64,000 nucleotides of DNA, from assembly GCA_011523735.1 (NCBI GenBank), contig WTGB01000165.1, positions 115,894-179,893 on the forward strand. The letters are read 5' to 3'. This DNA comes from Chloroflexota bacterium. Its GTDB lineage: Bacteria > Chloroflexota > Anaerolineae > Aggregatilineales > Phototrophicaceae. The notes beneath the pieces are model-generated. The model made no database searches and was not told the origin of the DNA. It was given only the letters and a program-made list of their open reading frames with translations. Position numbers and translations under genes: made by a program. Shown here piece after piece: positions 8,154 through 17,767 of the stretch. Each line of letters opens with the position of its first letter. Position 1 is the first letter of the stretch.

Positions 8154-8527
8154 GCAATAACCTCATCAATGCGCAGTTGGTCACCAATCTGCACTAGGTC
8201 CAAAATCGCGGGATTGGCTTCCAGATAATACATTGCAGGCGCCTTTGGCACATGGGCGAATTTCCACGGCTTTGCCAGTTTCATGTCGACTATCTTAAGC
8301 TCCGCGTCCAACCATACTACTCCGATCGCGAAGCGAAGACCCATCGTATGGATGGCGGCCGCAAGTCGTCCAGGCCGATTGCACACAAATATCATTCCCT
8401 CCTCTGTGCCAAGGCGCCGTCTCAATTGCAGGCCGACCAGACGCGAGAAAAAGCCCGCGCAAACACTTGCGCGAGCCAATAGGACCTCTCCAGTTCGCAG
8501 ATTCAGCACCAATCGCTGCGGACTCAT
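8150..8527 (-). CDS. DUF192 family protein
   Basis: 125 residues matching the DUF192 family: MGLRFAIGVVWLDAELKIVD and KAPAMYYLEANPAILDLVQIGDQL are its typical core motifs. Members are small beta-rich proteins, often exported, of unknown biochemical role. This copy has no signal peptide. It is sandwiched, with 4-base overlaps (ATGA and TTGA) on each side, between two LysM proteins, indicating one transcript and coupled translation, and a likely role at the cell envelope. Confidence 0.85.
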   Translation of the reverse strand: MSPQRLVLNLRTGEVLLARASVCAGFFSRLVGLQLRRRLGTEEGMIFVCNRPGRLAAAIHTMGLRFAIGVVWLDAELKIVDMKLAKPWKFAHVPKAPAMYYLEANPAILDLVQIGDQLRIDEVIA

Positions 8528-10368
8528 CCGGGGATGGTCAAGACCTGTCCCACACTCAACTGATCATAATTCGTTATGCCGTTGAACTGTGCCAGTTCCA
8601 CCACGCTCACACCGAAACGGGCTGCGATTCCAAACAAGGTATCACCAAATTGCACCGTATACGTGACCGGAATCGCGGTTGGCAATGGGGTCGGCGTCGG
8701 TATAGGCGTCGCCGTCGCTGGCGTCACGGTAGTATCGACTGCCGTTCCACCGGCGCTCGGTATCTGCAATTCTTGTCCGGGGAAGATGCGGCTCGGATTC
8801 GTGATGCCATTCAACTGAGCGATGGCGGCGACAGTTGTGTTGTATTCCGCCGCGATTTCGCCCAGCGTATCGCCTACCTGCACAATGTATGTGACCGTCG
8901 TTACTGTCCCTGGAGCAGGCGCCGGCGTCGCCGCCGGTATCGGTGTGGCCGTCGGCAAGAGAGTGGGCGTCGCCGTCGGCGGTACTGGCGTCGGAATGAC
9001 GAGTATCTGACCGACATCAATCTGATCCGGATTCACAATATTGTTTTGCTGCGCCAGCAAATCTACTGTGGTGCCGTAACGCCGCGCTATCACTTCCAGC
9101 GTATCGCCGGGCTGAATCTGATAGGTTACCGGCGTGGCGGTCGGCGTTGGCGTCGGTGTGAATGTGGCTGTGCTGGTCGGCGTATCTGTTGGCGTCTCGG
9201 TAGGCTCATCAACTACATCGTTTTCATCAGTTTCCGGCAGATTGATTGGGATAATCAACCGCTGACCGATAACGATGAGATTTGCCGCGTTCAGACCATT
9301 GGCGCGATTGATCGCGTTGACCGTACTATCGTATTCGATCGCCAGCGCGCTTACCGTATCTCCCGCAACCACTACATGCGTGACTGTCTCAGGAAACTCG
9401 TCGCTTATCGGCGTTTCGCCTTCAGTTCCGCCATCATCAACCGCTGTAGCCTCAAGTGTGGCGGTCGCTTCAAGCGTCGCTGTCGGTGTTGAACTCGGCG
9501 TTACCGTCGGCGTATCACTTGGCATTGCGGTTGCTGTCGGGGTCGGGGATGGATTCTCTTCTTCGTCGCCTTGTGGTGGGCTTCCCACTTCTCTCCTCGC
9601 CCTCTCCGCGGTTTCAGTTGCCGTTGGCGTTGCAGTAGCAGTTGGCGTTTCCGATTCGCTAACCCCCACGAGTTCGGTATTGGTTTCTGATGTCGGTGTT
9701 GCCTCAGTTGCTGTCTCACTCGCCACTTCAAGTACGGCATCATCGAGGTAGATGTAATTGTTGGCGCGCGGTCCCCCCACCGTAGATTCCACAAACACTG
9801 TGATCGTCGAACTCTCGGCGGCGGCGATGACAGCGTATTGTCGATAGGCATCGTAGAAAAAGGTGGCCGCCGTCGACCAAACAATGTCTTCGCTGCTGCC
9901 ATCTGTCCCGCCATTGGGATCGATGCCCACGCGAACCACGATGTCGCCAGGATCTTCGCTGACATCGGCGTCTTCAAAGCTCGATGACCAGACATACGCA
10001 TAAATGCTAAACCTGTAAGTTGTCCCACTCGTGGCCGAGTCCACTTCCTGGTAAATGCCGCCCTGATGGGTCGCGAACAAGGTGAAGTATTTTTGAGCGC
10101 TGCCTTCTTCATCGAGGCGTATTCTGTCCGTCTCTTCATCATAGTTTGGATCGTGATTGGCAAATGAAGGGCTGCTGTCCGTCGCCGGTACATGCCATGG
10201 CGTCCATCCTGAAGCGACGTTGCGAGGTTCGGCGCCCTCCAATTCAACGAACTCGCCCTCGAAATCACCGTTTGCCAGCAGGTTGTTTGTCGTCTCGTCT
10301 TGGCCAAAAGCTGCAATTAGCGAAACAAGTATGATTGCGATGAAAAGCACCGCCAATCTTTTTTTCAT
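8524..10368 (-). CDS. Exported protein with N-terminal carbohydrate-binding-like domain and four LysM domains
   Basis: 614 residues from the ATG at 10368, chosen because MKKRLAVLFIAIILVSLIAAF is a good signal peptide and a G-rich ribosome site precedes it. About residues 28-225 look like a beta-sandwich (NLLANGDFEGEF opening, typical of CBM-like domains). A Thr/Pro/Ala-rich linker follows, then LysM domains beginning near THVVVAGDTVSALA, TYQIQPGDTLEVIA, TYIVQVGDTLGEIA and TYTVQFGDTLFGIA. The domains are separated by TPTPTPTATP-type linkers. The repetitive linkers make the antisense strand look like an Arg/Val-rich reading frame, which is a shadow. Probably a cell-wall or sheath-binding surface protein, first gene of the LysM-DUF192-LysM/M23 operon. 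Confidence 0.85.
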   Translation of the reverse strand: MKKRLAVLFIAIILVSLIAAFGQDETTNNLLANGDFEGEFVELEGAEPRNVASGWTPWHVPATDSSPSFANHDPNYDEETDRIRLDEEGSAQKYFTLFATHQGGIYQEVDSATSGTTYRFSIYAYVWSSSFEDADVSEDPGDIVVRVGIDPNGGTDGSSEDIVWSTAATFFYDAYRQYAVIAAAESSTITVFVESTVGGPRANNYIYLDDAVLEVASETATEATPTSETNTELVGVSESETPTATATPTATETAERARREVGSPPQGDEEENPSPTPTATAMPSDTPTVTPSSTPTATLEATATLEATAVDDGGTEGETPISDEFPETVTHVVVAGDTVSALAIEYDSTVNAINRANGLNAANLIVIGQRLIIPINLPETDENDVVDEPTETPTDTPTSTATFTPTPTPTATPVTYQIQPGDTLEVIARRYGTTVDLLAQQNNIVNPDQIDVGQILVIPTPVPPTATPTLLPTATPIPAATPAPAPGTVTTVTYIVQVGDTLGEIAAEYNTTVAAIAQLNGITNPSRIFPGQELQIPSAGGTAVDTTVTPATATPIPTPTPLPTAIPVTYTVQFGDTLFGIAARFGVSVVELAQFNGITNYDQLSVGQVLTIPG

Positions 10369-10759
10369 CGTGTACCCCCGCCCGTCGGTCGCATGGCTCA
10401 ATTCTCAGACATTATTATCTAGTCTACTCAAATTCGAAAAAGCGCACAAAGCTATATGTCATCGATTGCGAATCAATGATTGTCACTTGAGATTGTCCGA
10501 ACGTTCGCGTAACCTAGCACAGTCTATCAAGCGGATCGCGCCGCCCAATCCCCTGCTATTTGCCAGTGCCTTGGTGAGACACTTTGTCTGGCGCGGTCTG
10601 AACCCAAAGAGCTGATCAACTGTGTATCAGCTTTTTCTTGTAGGAGCGTAATGAATAAGGCGGAGAGCTTATGATCGTGATTGTCGGTCTGCGTGCATCG
10701 CGACAGTGAACGCGAGACCTGTCGCAAAGGCCGGCAGTTGATCATGCTCCCGGAGGACA
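10369..10759. other. 391-base intergenic region between divergent LysM operon and sucC
   Basis: No convincing protein-coding frame. It must hold the promoter of the LysM operon (an AT-rich stretch with TAGATAATAAT lies 30-40 bases upstream of its start) and that of sucC. It also contains a hairpin followed by a T-run on the plus strand (entered separately), with no plus-strand gene before it, so a short transcript ending there is possible. Confidence 0.5.
10610..10636 (+). terminator. Rho-independent terminator-like hairpin upstream of sucC
   Basis: Perfect 7-bp stem AGCTGAT / ATCAGCT with a 9-base loop, directly followed by TTTTTC. No plus-strand gene ends before it, so it may end a small RNA or act as an attenuator in a long sucC leader. 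Confidence 0.5.
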
Positions 10760-11926
10760 ATGCCCTTGAAGTTGCATGAATATCAATCCAAGTTTCTCTT
10801 CAGAGAATACGGCATCCCGATCCCGCAAGGCCGAGTAGCCGCAACTCCCGAGGAAGCCCAGGAAATCGCGGCAGAACTGGGAGGCGTCGCAGTAATAAAA
10901 GCCCAAGTACACGTCGGGGGGCGTGGAAAAGCAGGCGGTGTCAGGGTCGCTCGCGACGCTGATGAAGCCCGTCGCCATGCCGAAAACATACTTGGCATGG
11001 ACATCAAGGGTTTGACTGTGGAAAAGGTGCTGGTAGATCCCGGCGTCGATATTGAACAGGAGATCTATCTGGCAATCACCAATGATCGTGGTGCTCGTAT
11101 GCCGCTCATTATGGCTTCGATGGAAGGCGGGATGGATATCGAAGAACTAAACCGTGAACGGCCCGAAGCCATCATCCGCGAGCACGTCGACCCAATAATG
11201 GGACTTCAAGATTATCAGATGACCTTCATCGCCAGCGCCATGGGCATGCCCCGGGCACAATGGCGCAACTTCGGCAAAATCTTGCGCGGTTTGTATCTGT
11301 GCTACGTCAAGAGCGATGCGGAATTAGCTGAGATCAATCCGCTCGTCATCACCGCTGAAGGCGAGTTGCTAGCGGTTGATGGCAAGGTGATCATTGACGA
11401 CAATGCCCTCTTCCGCCAGCGGACCTTGACCGCCGAGCGCGATACCAGCGATGAGCCTGAATCGGAACGCCAGGCGCGCGAAGCTGGCATCACCTATATC
11501 AAACTTGATGGTCAAATCGGCTGCATGGTCAATGGCGCCGGGCTGGCAATGACCACCATGGATATGACCAAACTCTATGGCGACGCTGATGGCATCGGTC
11601 CAGCTAACTTCCTCGATATTGGGGGTGGCGCCACACCGGAACAGGTCGCGGCAGCGCTGCGGATTATCCTCTCCGACTCGAATGTCAAGTGCGTCCTCTT
11701 CAATATCTTTGGCGGCATCACCCGCTGCGATGAAGTCGCCAATGGCATCCTGACCGCTTACAACGAGGTCAAGCCCAACGTGCCTATGGTCATCCGCCTG
11801 CAAGGCACCAATGCCGCTGAAGGCAACAGAATCATCAGCGAAGCGCGAATACCGAATCTCATCTCAGCGGAAACTCTGACCGAAGCTGCCCAGTGCGCAG
11901 TCGCCGCGGTAAAAGAGGGGGCATAA
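10760..11926 (+). CDS. sucC: Succinyl-CoA ligase, beta subunit
   Basis: 388 residues, full length for the family. Couples succinyl-CoA hydrolysis to NDP phosphorylation in the TCA cycle together with SucD. The ATP-grasp domain is clear: start [34 protein letters not shown] nucleotide loop, and EINPLVI metal site. The C-terminal ligase domain has [24 protein letters not shown] lies 6 bases before the ATG. The sucD gene follows after 1 base, so the two subunits are made from one transcript. Confidence 0.96.
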   Translation: MPLKLHEYQSKFLFREYGIPIPQGRVAATPEEAQEIAAELGGVAVIKAQVHVGGRGKAGGVRVARDADEARRHAENILGMDIKGLTVEKVLVDPGVDIEQEIYLAITNDRGARMPLIMASMEGGMDIEELNRERPEAIIREHVDPIMGLQDYQMTFIASAMGMPRAQWRNFGKILRGLYLCYVKSDAELAEINPLVITAEGELLAVDGKVIIDDNALFRQRTLTAERDTSDEPESERQAREAGITYIKLDGQIGCMVNGAGLAMTTMDMTKLYGDADGIGPANFLDIGGGATPEQVAAALRIILSDSNVKCVLFNIFGGITRCDEVANGILTAYNEVKPNVPMVIRLQGTNAAEGNRIISEARIPNLISAETLTEAAQCAVAAVKEGA

Positions 11927-11927
11927 G

Positions 11928-12785
11928 ATGTCGATTCTCATTGACAAGAGCGCCAAGGTATTGGTGCAGGGCATCACCGGCCGGCAAGGTGGTTTTCATG
12001 CCAAGCTGATGATGGAGTACGGTACCGATGTCGTCGGCGGCGTCACGCCGGGGAAGGGTGGGGAATGGTTCGAGGGCAAACCCGTCTTTGATACCGTCCG
12101 CACCGCCGTTCAGACGACAAATGCCGATGTCAGCCTGGTGACCGTGCCAGCCCGCTTCGCTGCCGATGCCATCATGGAAGCGGCCGACGCCGGCATCCGT
12201 CTGGTGATTTGCCTCACCGAGCACATCCCAGTCGCCGATATGATGCGAGTTGTCGCCTTCTGCCGGGGGCGCGGCACTCGTCTTATCGGGCCCAATTGCC
12301 CCGGCATCATGACACCGGGACAAGCCAAAGTCGGCATCATCCCCGCCATGGTCGCTACACCTGGCAACATCGGCGTCGTCTCCAAAAGCGGCACGCTGAC
12401 TTACGAAGTCGGTTTCGCCATGAAAAACGCCGGTATTGGCATTTCAACGATCGTTGGCATCGGCGGAGATCCCGTCATCGGCACGACCTTTATTGAGGTC
12501 CTTGAGATGTTCGAGAACGATCCTGAAACCGAGAAAGTCGCGCTCCTTGGGGAAATTGGGGGCAGCGCGGAAATTGTCGCCGCCGATTTCATCAAGAACA
12601 CCATGACCAAGCCGGTGGCCGCCTTCATCGCCGGCCGCAGCGCGCCGCCCGGCAAACGCATGGGGCATGCTGGCGCGATTGTCGATGGCGGAGAGGGTTC
12701 GGCGGAAGAAAAAATCCAAGCGCTGGAAGCAGCTGGCGCTCGCGTCGCCGCCAATCCGGAAGAGATTCCCGGCTTACTTGCCTAA
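11928..12785 (+). CDS. sucD: Succinyl-CoA ligase, alpha subunit
   Basis: 285 residues. The CoA-binding Rossmann start ([22 protein letters not shown]) and GPNCPGIM are present. The active-site histidine that is phosphorylated during catalysis is in GHAGAIV near residue 246. Forms the heterodimer or heterotetramer with SucC encoded immediately upstream. Full length and no unusual substitutions seen. Ends tail to tail with tdk. Confidence 0.96.
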   Translation: MSILIDKSAKVLVQGITGRQGGFHAKLMMEYGTDVVGGVTPGKGGEWFEGKPVFDTVRTAVQTTNADVSLVTVPARFAADAIMEAADAGIRLVICLTEHIPVADMMRVVAFCRGRGTRLIGPNCPGIMTPGQAKVGIIPAMVATPGNIGVVSKSGTLTYEVGFAMKNAGIGISTIVGIGGDPVIGTTFIEVLEMFENDPETEKVALLGEIGGSAEIVAADFIKNTMTKPVAAFIAGRSAPPGKRMGHAGAIVDGGEGSAEEKIQALEAAGARVAANPEEIPGLLA

Positions 12786-12799
12786 ATCGCTAGCTTGCA

Positions 12800-13381
12800 T
12801 CAATTCTTGGCTGGGAGCACCTCGTGATGGCGTCGGCAGCGCGCCTCGTAGGACTCCTGCGCCCCGACCAAGATGATCGGATCGTCATAAGCCGCTGGCT
12901 CGCCATCCACCAGGCGTTGCGTCCGGCTGGCGGACTCCCCGCATACGACGCATATCGCGTTAAGTTTGACCACTTCTTCGGCGATACTCAATAGCTGTGG
13001 CATGGCGCCGAAAGGCTCGCCACGAAAATCAGTATCCAAGCCCGCTACGATCACCCGAAGATTGAGTTCATCGACCAGGCGCTGCACGACATCCACGATG
13101 CCGGCATCAAAGAACTGCGCTTCGTCGATGGCGACTACCGTAGTCTCGCCATTAGCCAGATCTAGTATCTCCACCGCCGATTCGACAGCTACGGCATCTG
13201 CCGATTGTCCTGTATGGCTGGTGATACTTTGGATACCGTAACGATCGTCTATCTTGGGCTTGAAGACCTTGACCTTTTGCCGTGCGATAATCGCGCGTCG
13301 AACCCGCCGGATCAACTCTTCAGTCTTGCCACAGAACATGCTGCCGCATATCACCTCGATCCGGCCGGATTCATGCTTCAT
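12800..13381 (-). CDS. tdk: Thymidine kinase (type II)
   Basis: Phosphorylates thymidine for salvage. About 193 residues from the ATG at 13381, chosen because GGGAG lies 7 bases upstream and because family members begin shortly before the P-loop; an ATG at 13429 would add 16 residues. P-loop [14 protein letters not shown], the ATP-binding IDEAQFF, and the thymidine-binding lasso [12 protein letters not shown] are all present. The zinc-ribbon ligands are visible as CVVC and CRRHH near the C-terminus. Last gene downstream of the rplU-rpmA-rpmE set on the minus strand. Confidence 0.95.
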   Translation of the reverse strand: MKHESGRIEVICGSMFCGKTEELIRRVRRAIIARQKVKVFKPKIDDRYGIQSITSHTGQSADAVAVESAVEILDLANGETTVVAIDEAQFFDAGIVDVVQRLVDELNLRVIVAGLDTDFRGEPFGAMPQLLSIAEEVVKLNAICVVCGESASRTQRLVDGEPAAYDDPIILVGAQESYEARCRRHHEVLPAKN

Positions 13382-13509
13382 ATACGCGCTCCCGCCTGTC
13401 TCGCCGTCTCCTGTAACAGACTGCGACATTCTGGTCCGATTATTGCCCTAACGCAAAACAGGACGGTCAATGCCGCAGCTTGACCGCCCCGCGATTTATC
13501 TGGTGAAAT

Positions 13510-13968
13510 TTAATTGCTTAGTTGATAGCCACGGCTGCGCAGCGACTTCTTCATATCGCTGACAACCTTGCGCCCGATACCTTGAATCGCCAGGATACTG
13601 TTCTCATCGTCCTCATCGCCGAGCCGGTCAAGCACATCGGCGACGATCTTGATCCCGCTGTCCTCCAGGATATTCGTATAGCGAATGCCAATATCAAGCT
13701 CTGTGATAGGCAGGTCGAGCGGCGTCCGTTCTTCCTCGCTTCTGTCCAGCGTCGTGCGTATTTCATCACGCTGCTGCAAGCGTTTCATGAATTTGTCGAC
13801 GCGGCCCTCGGTATCAACGATTCGCTGCTCACCTGTATAAAATGGATGACAATTCGAGCAGATCTCGACTGTCAATGATTCTACGGTCGAGCCCGTGGTC
13901 CAGGTCGTGCCGCAGGTCATGCAGCGAACCGGCGTCTCATGCCAGGCCGGATGGGTACCTTGTTTCAT
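13510..13968 (-). CDS. rpmE: Ribosomal protein L31 fused to an RNA polymerase alpha-CTD-like domain
   Basis: 152 residues, about twice the usual L31 length. Residues 1-66 are a zinc-type L31: [13 protein letters not shown], ligands C16/C19 and C37/C40, and the conserved SNCHPFYTG. Residues ~84-152 match the helix-hairpin-helix C-terminal domain of Rpo[17 protein letters not shown] and [16 protein letters not shown]. Residues equivalent to E. coli alpha R265, N268, G296 and K298 are kept (here R96, N99, G132, K134); C269 and S299 are replaced. A charged linker ([16 protein letters not shown]) joins the parts. Start ATG at 13968 follows GGAGGAAG. It lies downstream of rpmA in the rplU-rpmA operon. 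Function of the extra domain is unknown. Confidence 0.88.
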   Translation of the reverse strand: MKQGTHPAWHETPVRCMTCGTTWTTGSTVESLTVEICSNCHPFYTGEQRIVDTEGRVDKFMKRLQQRDEIRTTLDRSEEERTPLDLPITELDIGIRYTNILEDSGIKIVADVLDRLGDEDDENSILAIQGIGRKVVSDMKKSLRSRGYQLSN

Positions 13969-14026
13969 TGCTTCCTCCGCGCATTTGCGGCTCTCGCGAG
14001 TAGCGCAAATGACTTGTTCCACAAAT

Positions 14027-14314
14027 CTAGCCGATTGATTGGCCGGTCTTTTCGTGCGAATCGTATACCGAAATACGTTTCTGCCCGTTGCGACCGCGCA
14101 TCTTCTCAAAGGTCACGAATCCCGGGCGTGTTGCGAATATCGTATAATCCTTGCCCATGCCAACGCCCTCGCCGGGGTGAAACTTGCTGCCGCGCTGCCG
14201 CACGATGATATTGCCCGCGATTACATATTGCCCGCCATAATTCTTCACGCCAAGCCGCTTTGAATTGCTGTCGCGCCCATTACTTGATGAGCCGCCGCCT
14301 TTTTTGTGAGCCAT
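14027..14314 (-). CDS. rpmA: 50S ribosomal protein L27
   Basis: 95 residues. [22 protein letters not shown] is the classical N-terminal tail that reaches the peptidyl-transferase centre, shown here in part, and no cleavable extension precedes it. [16 protein letters not shown] and GKDYTIFA complete the family signature. Follows rplU by 24 bases and precedes the L31 fusion by 58 bases, the standard rplU-rpmA order. Confidence 0.97.
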   Translation of the reverse strand: MAHKKGGGSSSNGRDSNSKRLGVKNYGGQYVIAGNIIVRQRGSKFHPGEGVGMGKDYTIFATRPGFVTFEKMRGRNGQKRISVYDSHEKTGQSIG

Positions 14315-14338
14315 AGCTGATTGCCTCCCCTATGCAGC

Positions 14339-14650
14339 CTAGACTTTGATGTCGTCTATGCGCAGCCGCGTGTAATATTGGCGATGTCCCTGCTTGCGCC
14401 GATAATTTGTTCGCTGACGATACTTATAGACGATGATCTTTTTGCCGCGAAACTGTTCGACGACTGTCGCGCTCACCGTCGCTCCCGGGACCGTCGGCTG
14501 CCCAATGGCAATGTCCTCGCCATTAGCGACCAACAGCACATCTGTGATATCAATTGAATCGCCGACTTGATGAGGCAAACGGTCGACATCTATCGTGCCG
14601 CCCACCTCGGTGCGATACTGCTTGCCGCCGCTGCGGATAATTGCATACAT
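14339..14650 (-). CDS. rplU: 50S ribosomal protein L21
   Basis: 103 residues from the ATG at 14650 (MYAIIRSGGKQY), the standard start; the longer in-frame extension runs into the upstream repeat and is rejected. IIVYKYRQRTNYRRKQGHRQYYT is the rRNA-binding end, recognisable in its RKQGHRQ core. A ribosome site GGGAG lies 10 bases before the start. First gene of rplU-rpmA-rpmE, with a roughly 200-base leader between the predicted promoter and start. Confidence 0.97.
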   Translation of the reverse strand: MYAIIRSGGKQYRTEVGGTIDVDRLPHQVGDSIDITDVLLVANGEDIAIGQPTVPGATVSATVVEQFRGKKIIVYKYRQRTNYRRKQGHRQYYTRLRIDDIKV

Positions 14651-14667
14651 CTGAAGTCTCCCAACCT

Positions 14668-14762
14668 TCTCTTTTCTTAACAAACCCCCTTGCTCGTGCA
14701 AGGAGAGGGCTGGTTATTTTGTGTGAGCGCGGTTGATCCTTTTCGCTGCCGCCGAGCGGCTT
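14668..14762 (+). repeat. Dispersed 95-bp intergenic repeat, copy A
   Basis: One of four related copies (A 14668, B 21160, C 51714, D 31513). Begins TCTCTTTTCTTAACAAACC, then a long hairpin around CCTTGC-TCGT-GCAAGG, then GGTTATTTTGTGTGAGCGC, and ends with a second GC hairpin (GCCGC-CGA-GCGGC). Here it lies 18 bases upstream of rplU, in its leader, in antisense orientation. Copies A and C are the most alike. Confidence 0.8.
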
Positions 14763-14857
14763 GTTATCTCCGCGACAAATGCCGGTTAGGGCTCCGTTCA
14801 CGGGGAAAATTGGTTACACACATTAAAAACCCCACTGTTTCCGGCAGGGCATCAAAG

Positions 14858-14887
14858 ATTGTATATGACGATTTGGACCGCAGTCAA
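14858..14887 (-). promoter_or_regulatory. Sigma-70-type promoter of rplU-rpmA-rpmE
   Basis: On the minus strand: TTGACT (14887-14882), 18-base spacer, TACAAT (14863-14858), with an alternative overlapping TATACA at 16 bases. It would start transcription near 14851 and give a leader of about 200 bases before rplU, containing repeat copy A. Confidence 0.6.
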
Positions 14888-14909
14888 GCGCGAGTTTAGC
14901 TTCGCGCGC

Positions 14910-15980
14910 TCAACAGACGAACATGGCATCGCCAAATGAGTAGAAACGATACCCCGATTCTTTTGCCATTTCATAAGCGTTCAACAGCCGTTCTCGGCCC
15001 GCAAAGGCGCTGAGCATCATGAGCAATGTCGATCTCGGCAGATGAAAATTAGTTATCATCGCGTCGACCACGCGCCATTCATAGCCGGGCCTGATGAAGA
15101 GTTCCGTATTCGCCTCAAATGCAGTAACAGCTTGGCGCAGGCGAGCCTCATGTTTTAGAGGTGGGTCACCTGGGTCGCCGCCTCTATTGAGGATTCCCGC
15201 TGTCTCCAGCGTCCGCGCCGATGTCGTCCCAACTGCGATGATCCGCCCGCCCGCGCGTTTCCCTGCATTGATGACCGCTGCGCTCTCCTTATCGAGCCGG
15301 GCATATTCGCTATGAATCTTATGCTCGCAAACGCTCTCAACTGTGACCGGCTGAAACGTATCCAGCCCGATATGCAAGGTGCAAGTCGCCAGTTTGATAC
15401 CCGTTTGCCGTAGTTTCAGTAGCAGCTCCGGTGTGAAATGCAAGCCGGCGGTAGGCGCGGCCGCTGACCCTTCAATCTTGCTGTAGACGGTCTGATATCG
15501 TTCATCGTTAACAAGCTCAGCGCTGATGTACGGCGGCAAAGGCATCTCGCCCAATTCAGCCAGGATTTGCCTGTCAAGCGCTCGGCTGAACTCGATTACT
15601 CTCTGCGCGCCTGCCAATTCTTCCAAGATAACGCAACTGAAACCGTACCCGGCAAATTCCAGACGCGTACCCTTCCTGACATTCCTGCCGCCAACCAGCG
15701 CCCGCCAGCACCGGTCGTTAAGTTGCTTCAGCAGCAAAATCTCCACCGCGCCGCCGGTTTTGGCTTTGCGCGCTCGCAGCCGCGCCGGGATCACTCTTGT
15801 ATTGTTCAGCACCAGAACATCATTTGGCGCCAACATTTCTTCAATTTCAGTGAATACGTGATGAGAGACTGCGCCGCTACGACGATCGAGTCGCATCAAG
15901 CGGGAAGCATCACGCTCCTCGAGCGGCGTCTGCGCGATAAAATGCGAAGGAAGATCGTAATCGAAGTCGGAGACATTCAT
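14910..15980 (-). CDS. queA: S-adenosylmethionine:tRNA ribosyltransferase-isomerase
   Basis: 356 residues, full length. Converts 7-aminomethyl-7-deazaguanine in tRNA to epoxyqueuosine using the ribosyl part of SAM. Signatures seen: [24 protein letters not shown] at the start (in part), [35 protein letters not shown]-equivalent [13 protein letters not shown], and [17 protein letters not shown]. The ATG overlaps the ruvB stop by 4 bases (ATGA), so the two are coupled. The usual partner tgt is not in the window. Confidence 0.96.
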   Translation of the reverse strand: MNVSDFDYDLPSHFIAQTPLEERDASRLMRLDRRSGAVSHHVFTEIEEMLAPNDVLVLNNTRVIPARLRARKAKTGGAVEILLLKQLNDRCWRALVGGRNVRKGTRLEFAGYGFSCVILEELAGAQRVIEFSRALDRQILAELGEMPLPPYISAELVNDERYQTVYSKIEGSAAAPTAGLHFTPELLLKLRQTGIKLATCTLHIGLDTFQPVTVESVCEHKIHSEYARLDKESAAVINAGKRAGGRIIAVGTTSARTLETAGILNRGGDPGDPPLKHEARLRQAVTAFEANTELFIRPGYEWRVVDAMITNFHLPRSTLLMMLSAFAGRERLLNAYEMAKESGYRFYSFGDAMFVC

Positions 15981-17008
15981 AACAGGCGCTGCTGCCCGGC
16001 GTCATCTTCCTCTATGTATTCGATGCCGAGGTGCGCGTAGGCGTGTTTCGTACAAATGCGTCCGCGTGGACTTCGGTCAATAAAACCAAGCTGAATCAAA
16101 TACGGCTCGTAGACATCCATTATTGTAGCGCGGTCTTCGCTGATCGCGGCGGCTATGGTATCCAGACCCACCGGTCCCCCGCTGAACTTCTCAATGATGA
16201 TCCGCAGAATCCGTCGATCCACATCATCCAGTCCAAGCTGATCGATTTCCATCAGCGCAAGCGCGTCTTGTGTGACGTTCATGGTGATAACGCCATCCGC
16301 CCGCGCCTCGGCGAAATCCCTGACCCGCCTCAACAGTCGCAGCCCGACTCGCGGTGTACCGCGCGCGCGCCTCGCGATTTCCTTGCATGCCTCGTCACTG
16401 ATTTCAACTTCCAACAATGCGGCGGCTCGCCTGACGATTTGCTCCAGCGCGTTCTGATCATAGAAATCCAGGCGAAAACTAGCGCCGAATCTGTCGCGCA
16501 GGGGTCCCGCCAGCAGCGCCAGCCGCGTCGTCGCGCCGATCACGGTGAATCGCGGCAGATTCAGCCGCAGCGTCTTGGCTGCCGGTCCTTTCCCGATGAC
16601 GATGTCAAGCACAAAATCCTCCATCGCCGGGTAGAGGATCTCTTCCACCGCTTTGCCCAAGCGATGCACCTCATCGATAAAGAGAATGTCGCCCTTTTTT
16701 AGGTGCGTCAGAATGGCGGCTAGGTCGCCCGCGCGTTCAATCGCCGGTCCCGCTGTGATGCGGATATTCCCTTGTACCTCGTTGGATATCACGTAAGCCA
16801 GCGAGGTCTTGCCCAAGCCCGGCGGACCGTAAAACAAGATGTGGTCTATTGGCTCGTCTCGCGCGGCTGCCGCATCGATGATAATGCTCAGGTTCTCACG
16901 CACACGGTCTTGGCCAACCATGTCAGCCAGCCGCTGCGGACGCAAGGCAAAATTCTCGCGCTCGCTCTTACGCTGCCGCCCGCTGACTACGCGCTCGTCG
17001 TCACTCAT
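15977..17008 (-). CDS. ruvB: Holliday junction branch-migration helicase RuvB
   Basis: 343 residues. Hexameric AAA+ motor that drives Holliday-junction migration with RuvA. Opening [21 protein letters not shown], Walker [10 protein letters not shown], Walker [11 protein letters not shown], sensor 1 GATTR, arginine finger region GPLRDRFG, and the C-terminal winged helix with RTPRGR-like [24 protein letters not shown] shows mild change from the usual GTPRIANRLLRR. ruvA and ruvC are not adjacent. First gene of the ruvB-queA pair. Confidence 0.96.
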   Translation of the reverse strand: MSDDERVVSGRQRKSERENFALRPQRLADMVGQDRVRENLSIIIDAAAARDEPIDHILFYGPPGLGKTSLAYVISNEVQGNIRITAGPAIERAGDLAAILTHLKKGDILFIDEVHRLGKAVEEILYPAMEDFVLDIVIGKGPAAKTLRLNLPRFTVIGATTRLALLAGPLRDRFGASFRLDFYDQNALEQIVRRAAALLEVEISDEACKEIARRARGTPRVGLRLLRRVRDFAEARADGVITMNVTQDALALMEIDQLGLDDVDRRILRIIIEKFSGGPVGLDTIAAAISEDRATIMDVYEPYLIQLGFIDRSPRGRICTKHAYAHLGIEYIEEDDAGQQRLL

Positions 17009-17076
17009 TCGAACTTATCCGTTTCAACCTGCCCGCCGCTGAGTATAGACGAGCGCCTAGCTGTTTCAATGCTTGC

Positions 17077-17105
17077 TTTACAGAGCGCCTCTCAACTCGT
17101 ACACT
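17077..17105 (+). promoter_or_regulatory. Sigma-70-type promoter of upp
   Basis: TTTACA at 17077-17082, 17-base spacer, TACACT at 17100-17105; 35 bases before the upp ATG, leaving room for the AAAGGA ribosome site. Confidence 0.55.
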
Positions 17106-17140
17106 AGGTGGTGAGCCGACCCCGAAAGGACCAACGCCCA

Positions 17141-17767
17141 ATGTCTGCCAACCTGCAAGTTTCCACCCATCCGCTGGTCAAACACAAACTGACGCTTCTG
17201 CGCGATTCCGCCACTGACCATCGGAAGTTCCGTGAGCTTGTGCGAGAGTTGGCGCTGCTTCTATGCTACGAAGCGACACATGATCTCGCCTTGGCGCCAA
17301 CATCCGTCAATACGCCGATGGGGGAGGCAAAGGGCTGGCAAGCGAGCGAAGTCATCGGTGTCGTGCCGATATTGCGAGCCGGCTTAGGTCTTGTAGATGG
17401 CATCCAGGAGTTGCTGCCGAATGTCCAGGTCTGGCATATCGGCTTGTACCGCGACGAAAAAACCCTGCGCCCTGTGGAATACTACAACAAGCTGCCGGCC
17501 GAACCGACCGTCCAGCTCTGTCTCGTCCTGGATCCCATGCTGGCGACCGGCGGTTCTGCGATTGCTACCGTAAATATCCTGAAGCGTTGGGGCGCGAAGC
17601 GCATCAAATTCGTCGGGATCCTGGCAGCGCCAGAAGGCGTGGAAGCGCTTTCGACCGCGCATCCTGATGTGCAGATCCACGTTGCCGAACTGGATGAGCG
17701 TCTCAACGACATCGGCTTCATCGTGCCCGGCTTGGGCGATGCCGGCGATCGCATGTTTGGCACCTGA
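17141..17767 (+). CDS. upp: Uracil phosphoribosyltransferase
   Basis: 208 residues from the ATG at 17141 ([22 protein letters not shown], the standard opening seen in part); a GTG 33 bases upstream is possible but unneeded. Salvages uracil to UMP using PRPP. PRPP loop [11 protein letters not shown] and the uracil-binding [22 protein letters not shown] (core PGLGDAGDR) are intact. AAAGGA lies about 10 bases upstream. Its stop overlaps the next start by one base (TGATG), so it is coupled to the phosphosugar transferase. Confidence 0.95.
   Translation: MSANLQVSTHPLVKHKLTLLRDSATDHRKFRELVRELALLLCYEATHDLALAPTSVNTPMGEAKGWQASEVIGVVPILRAGLGLVDGIQELLPNVQVWHIGLYRDEKTLRPVEYYNKLPAEPTVQLCLVLDPMLATGGSAIATVNILKRWGAKRIKFVGILAAPEGVEALSTAHPDVQIHVAELDERLNDIGFIVPGLGDAGDRMFGT

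Noticed and set aside
8467..9492. Long Arg-rich reading frame on the plus strand
   Set aside because: It is the antisense of the Thr/Pro-rich LysM gene; its composition reflects the repetitive codons of that gene.
8600..9700. Repeats resembling a CRISPR array
   Set aside because: The periodic sequence is coding for Thr/Pro linkers and LysM units; there are no constant repeats with unique spacers, and no cas genes.
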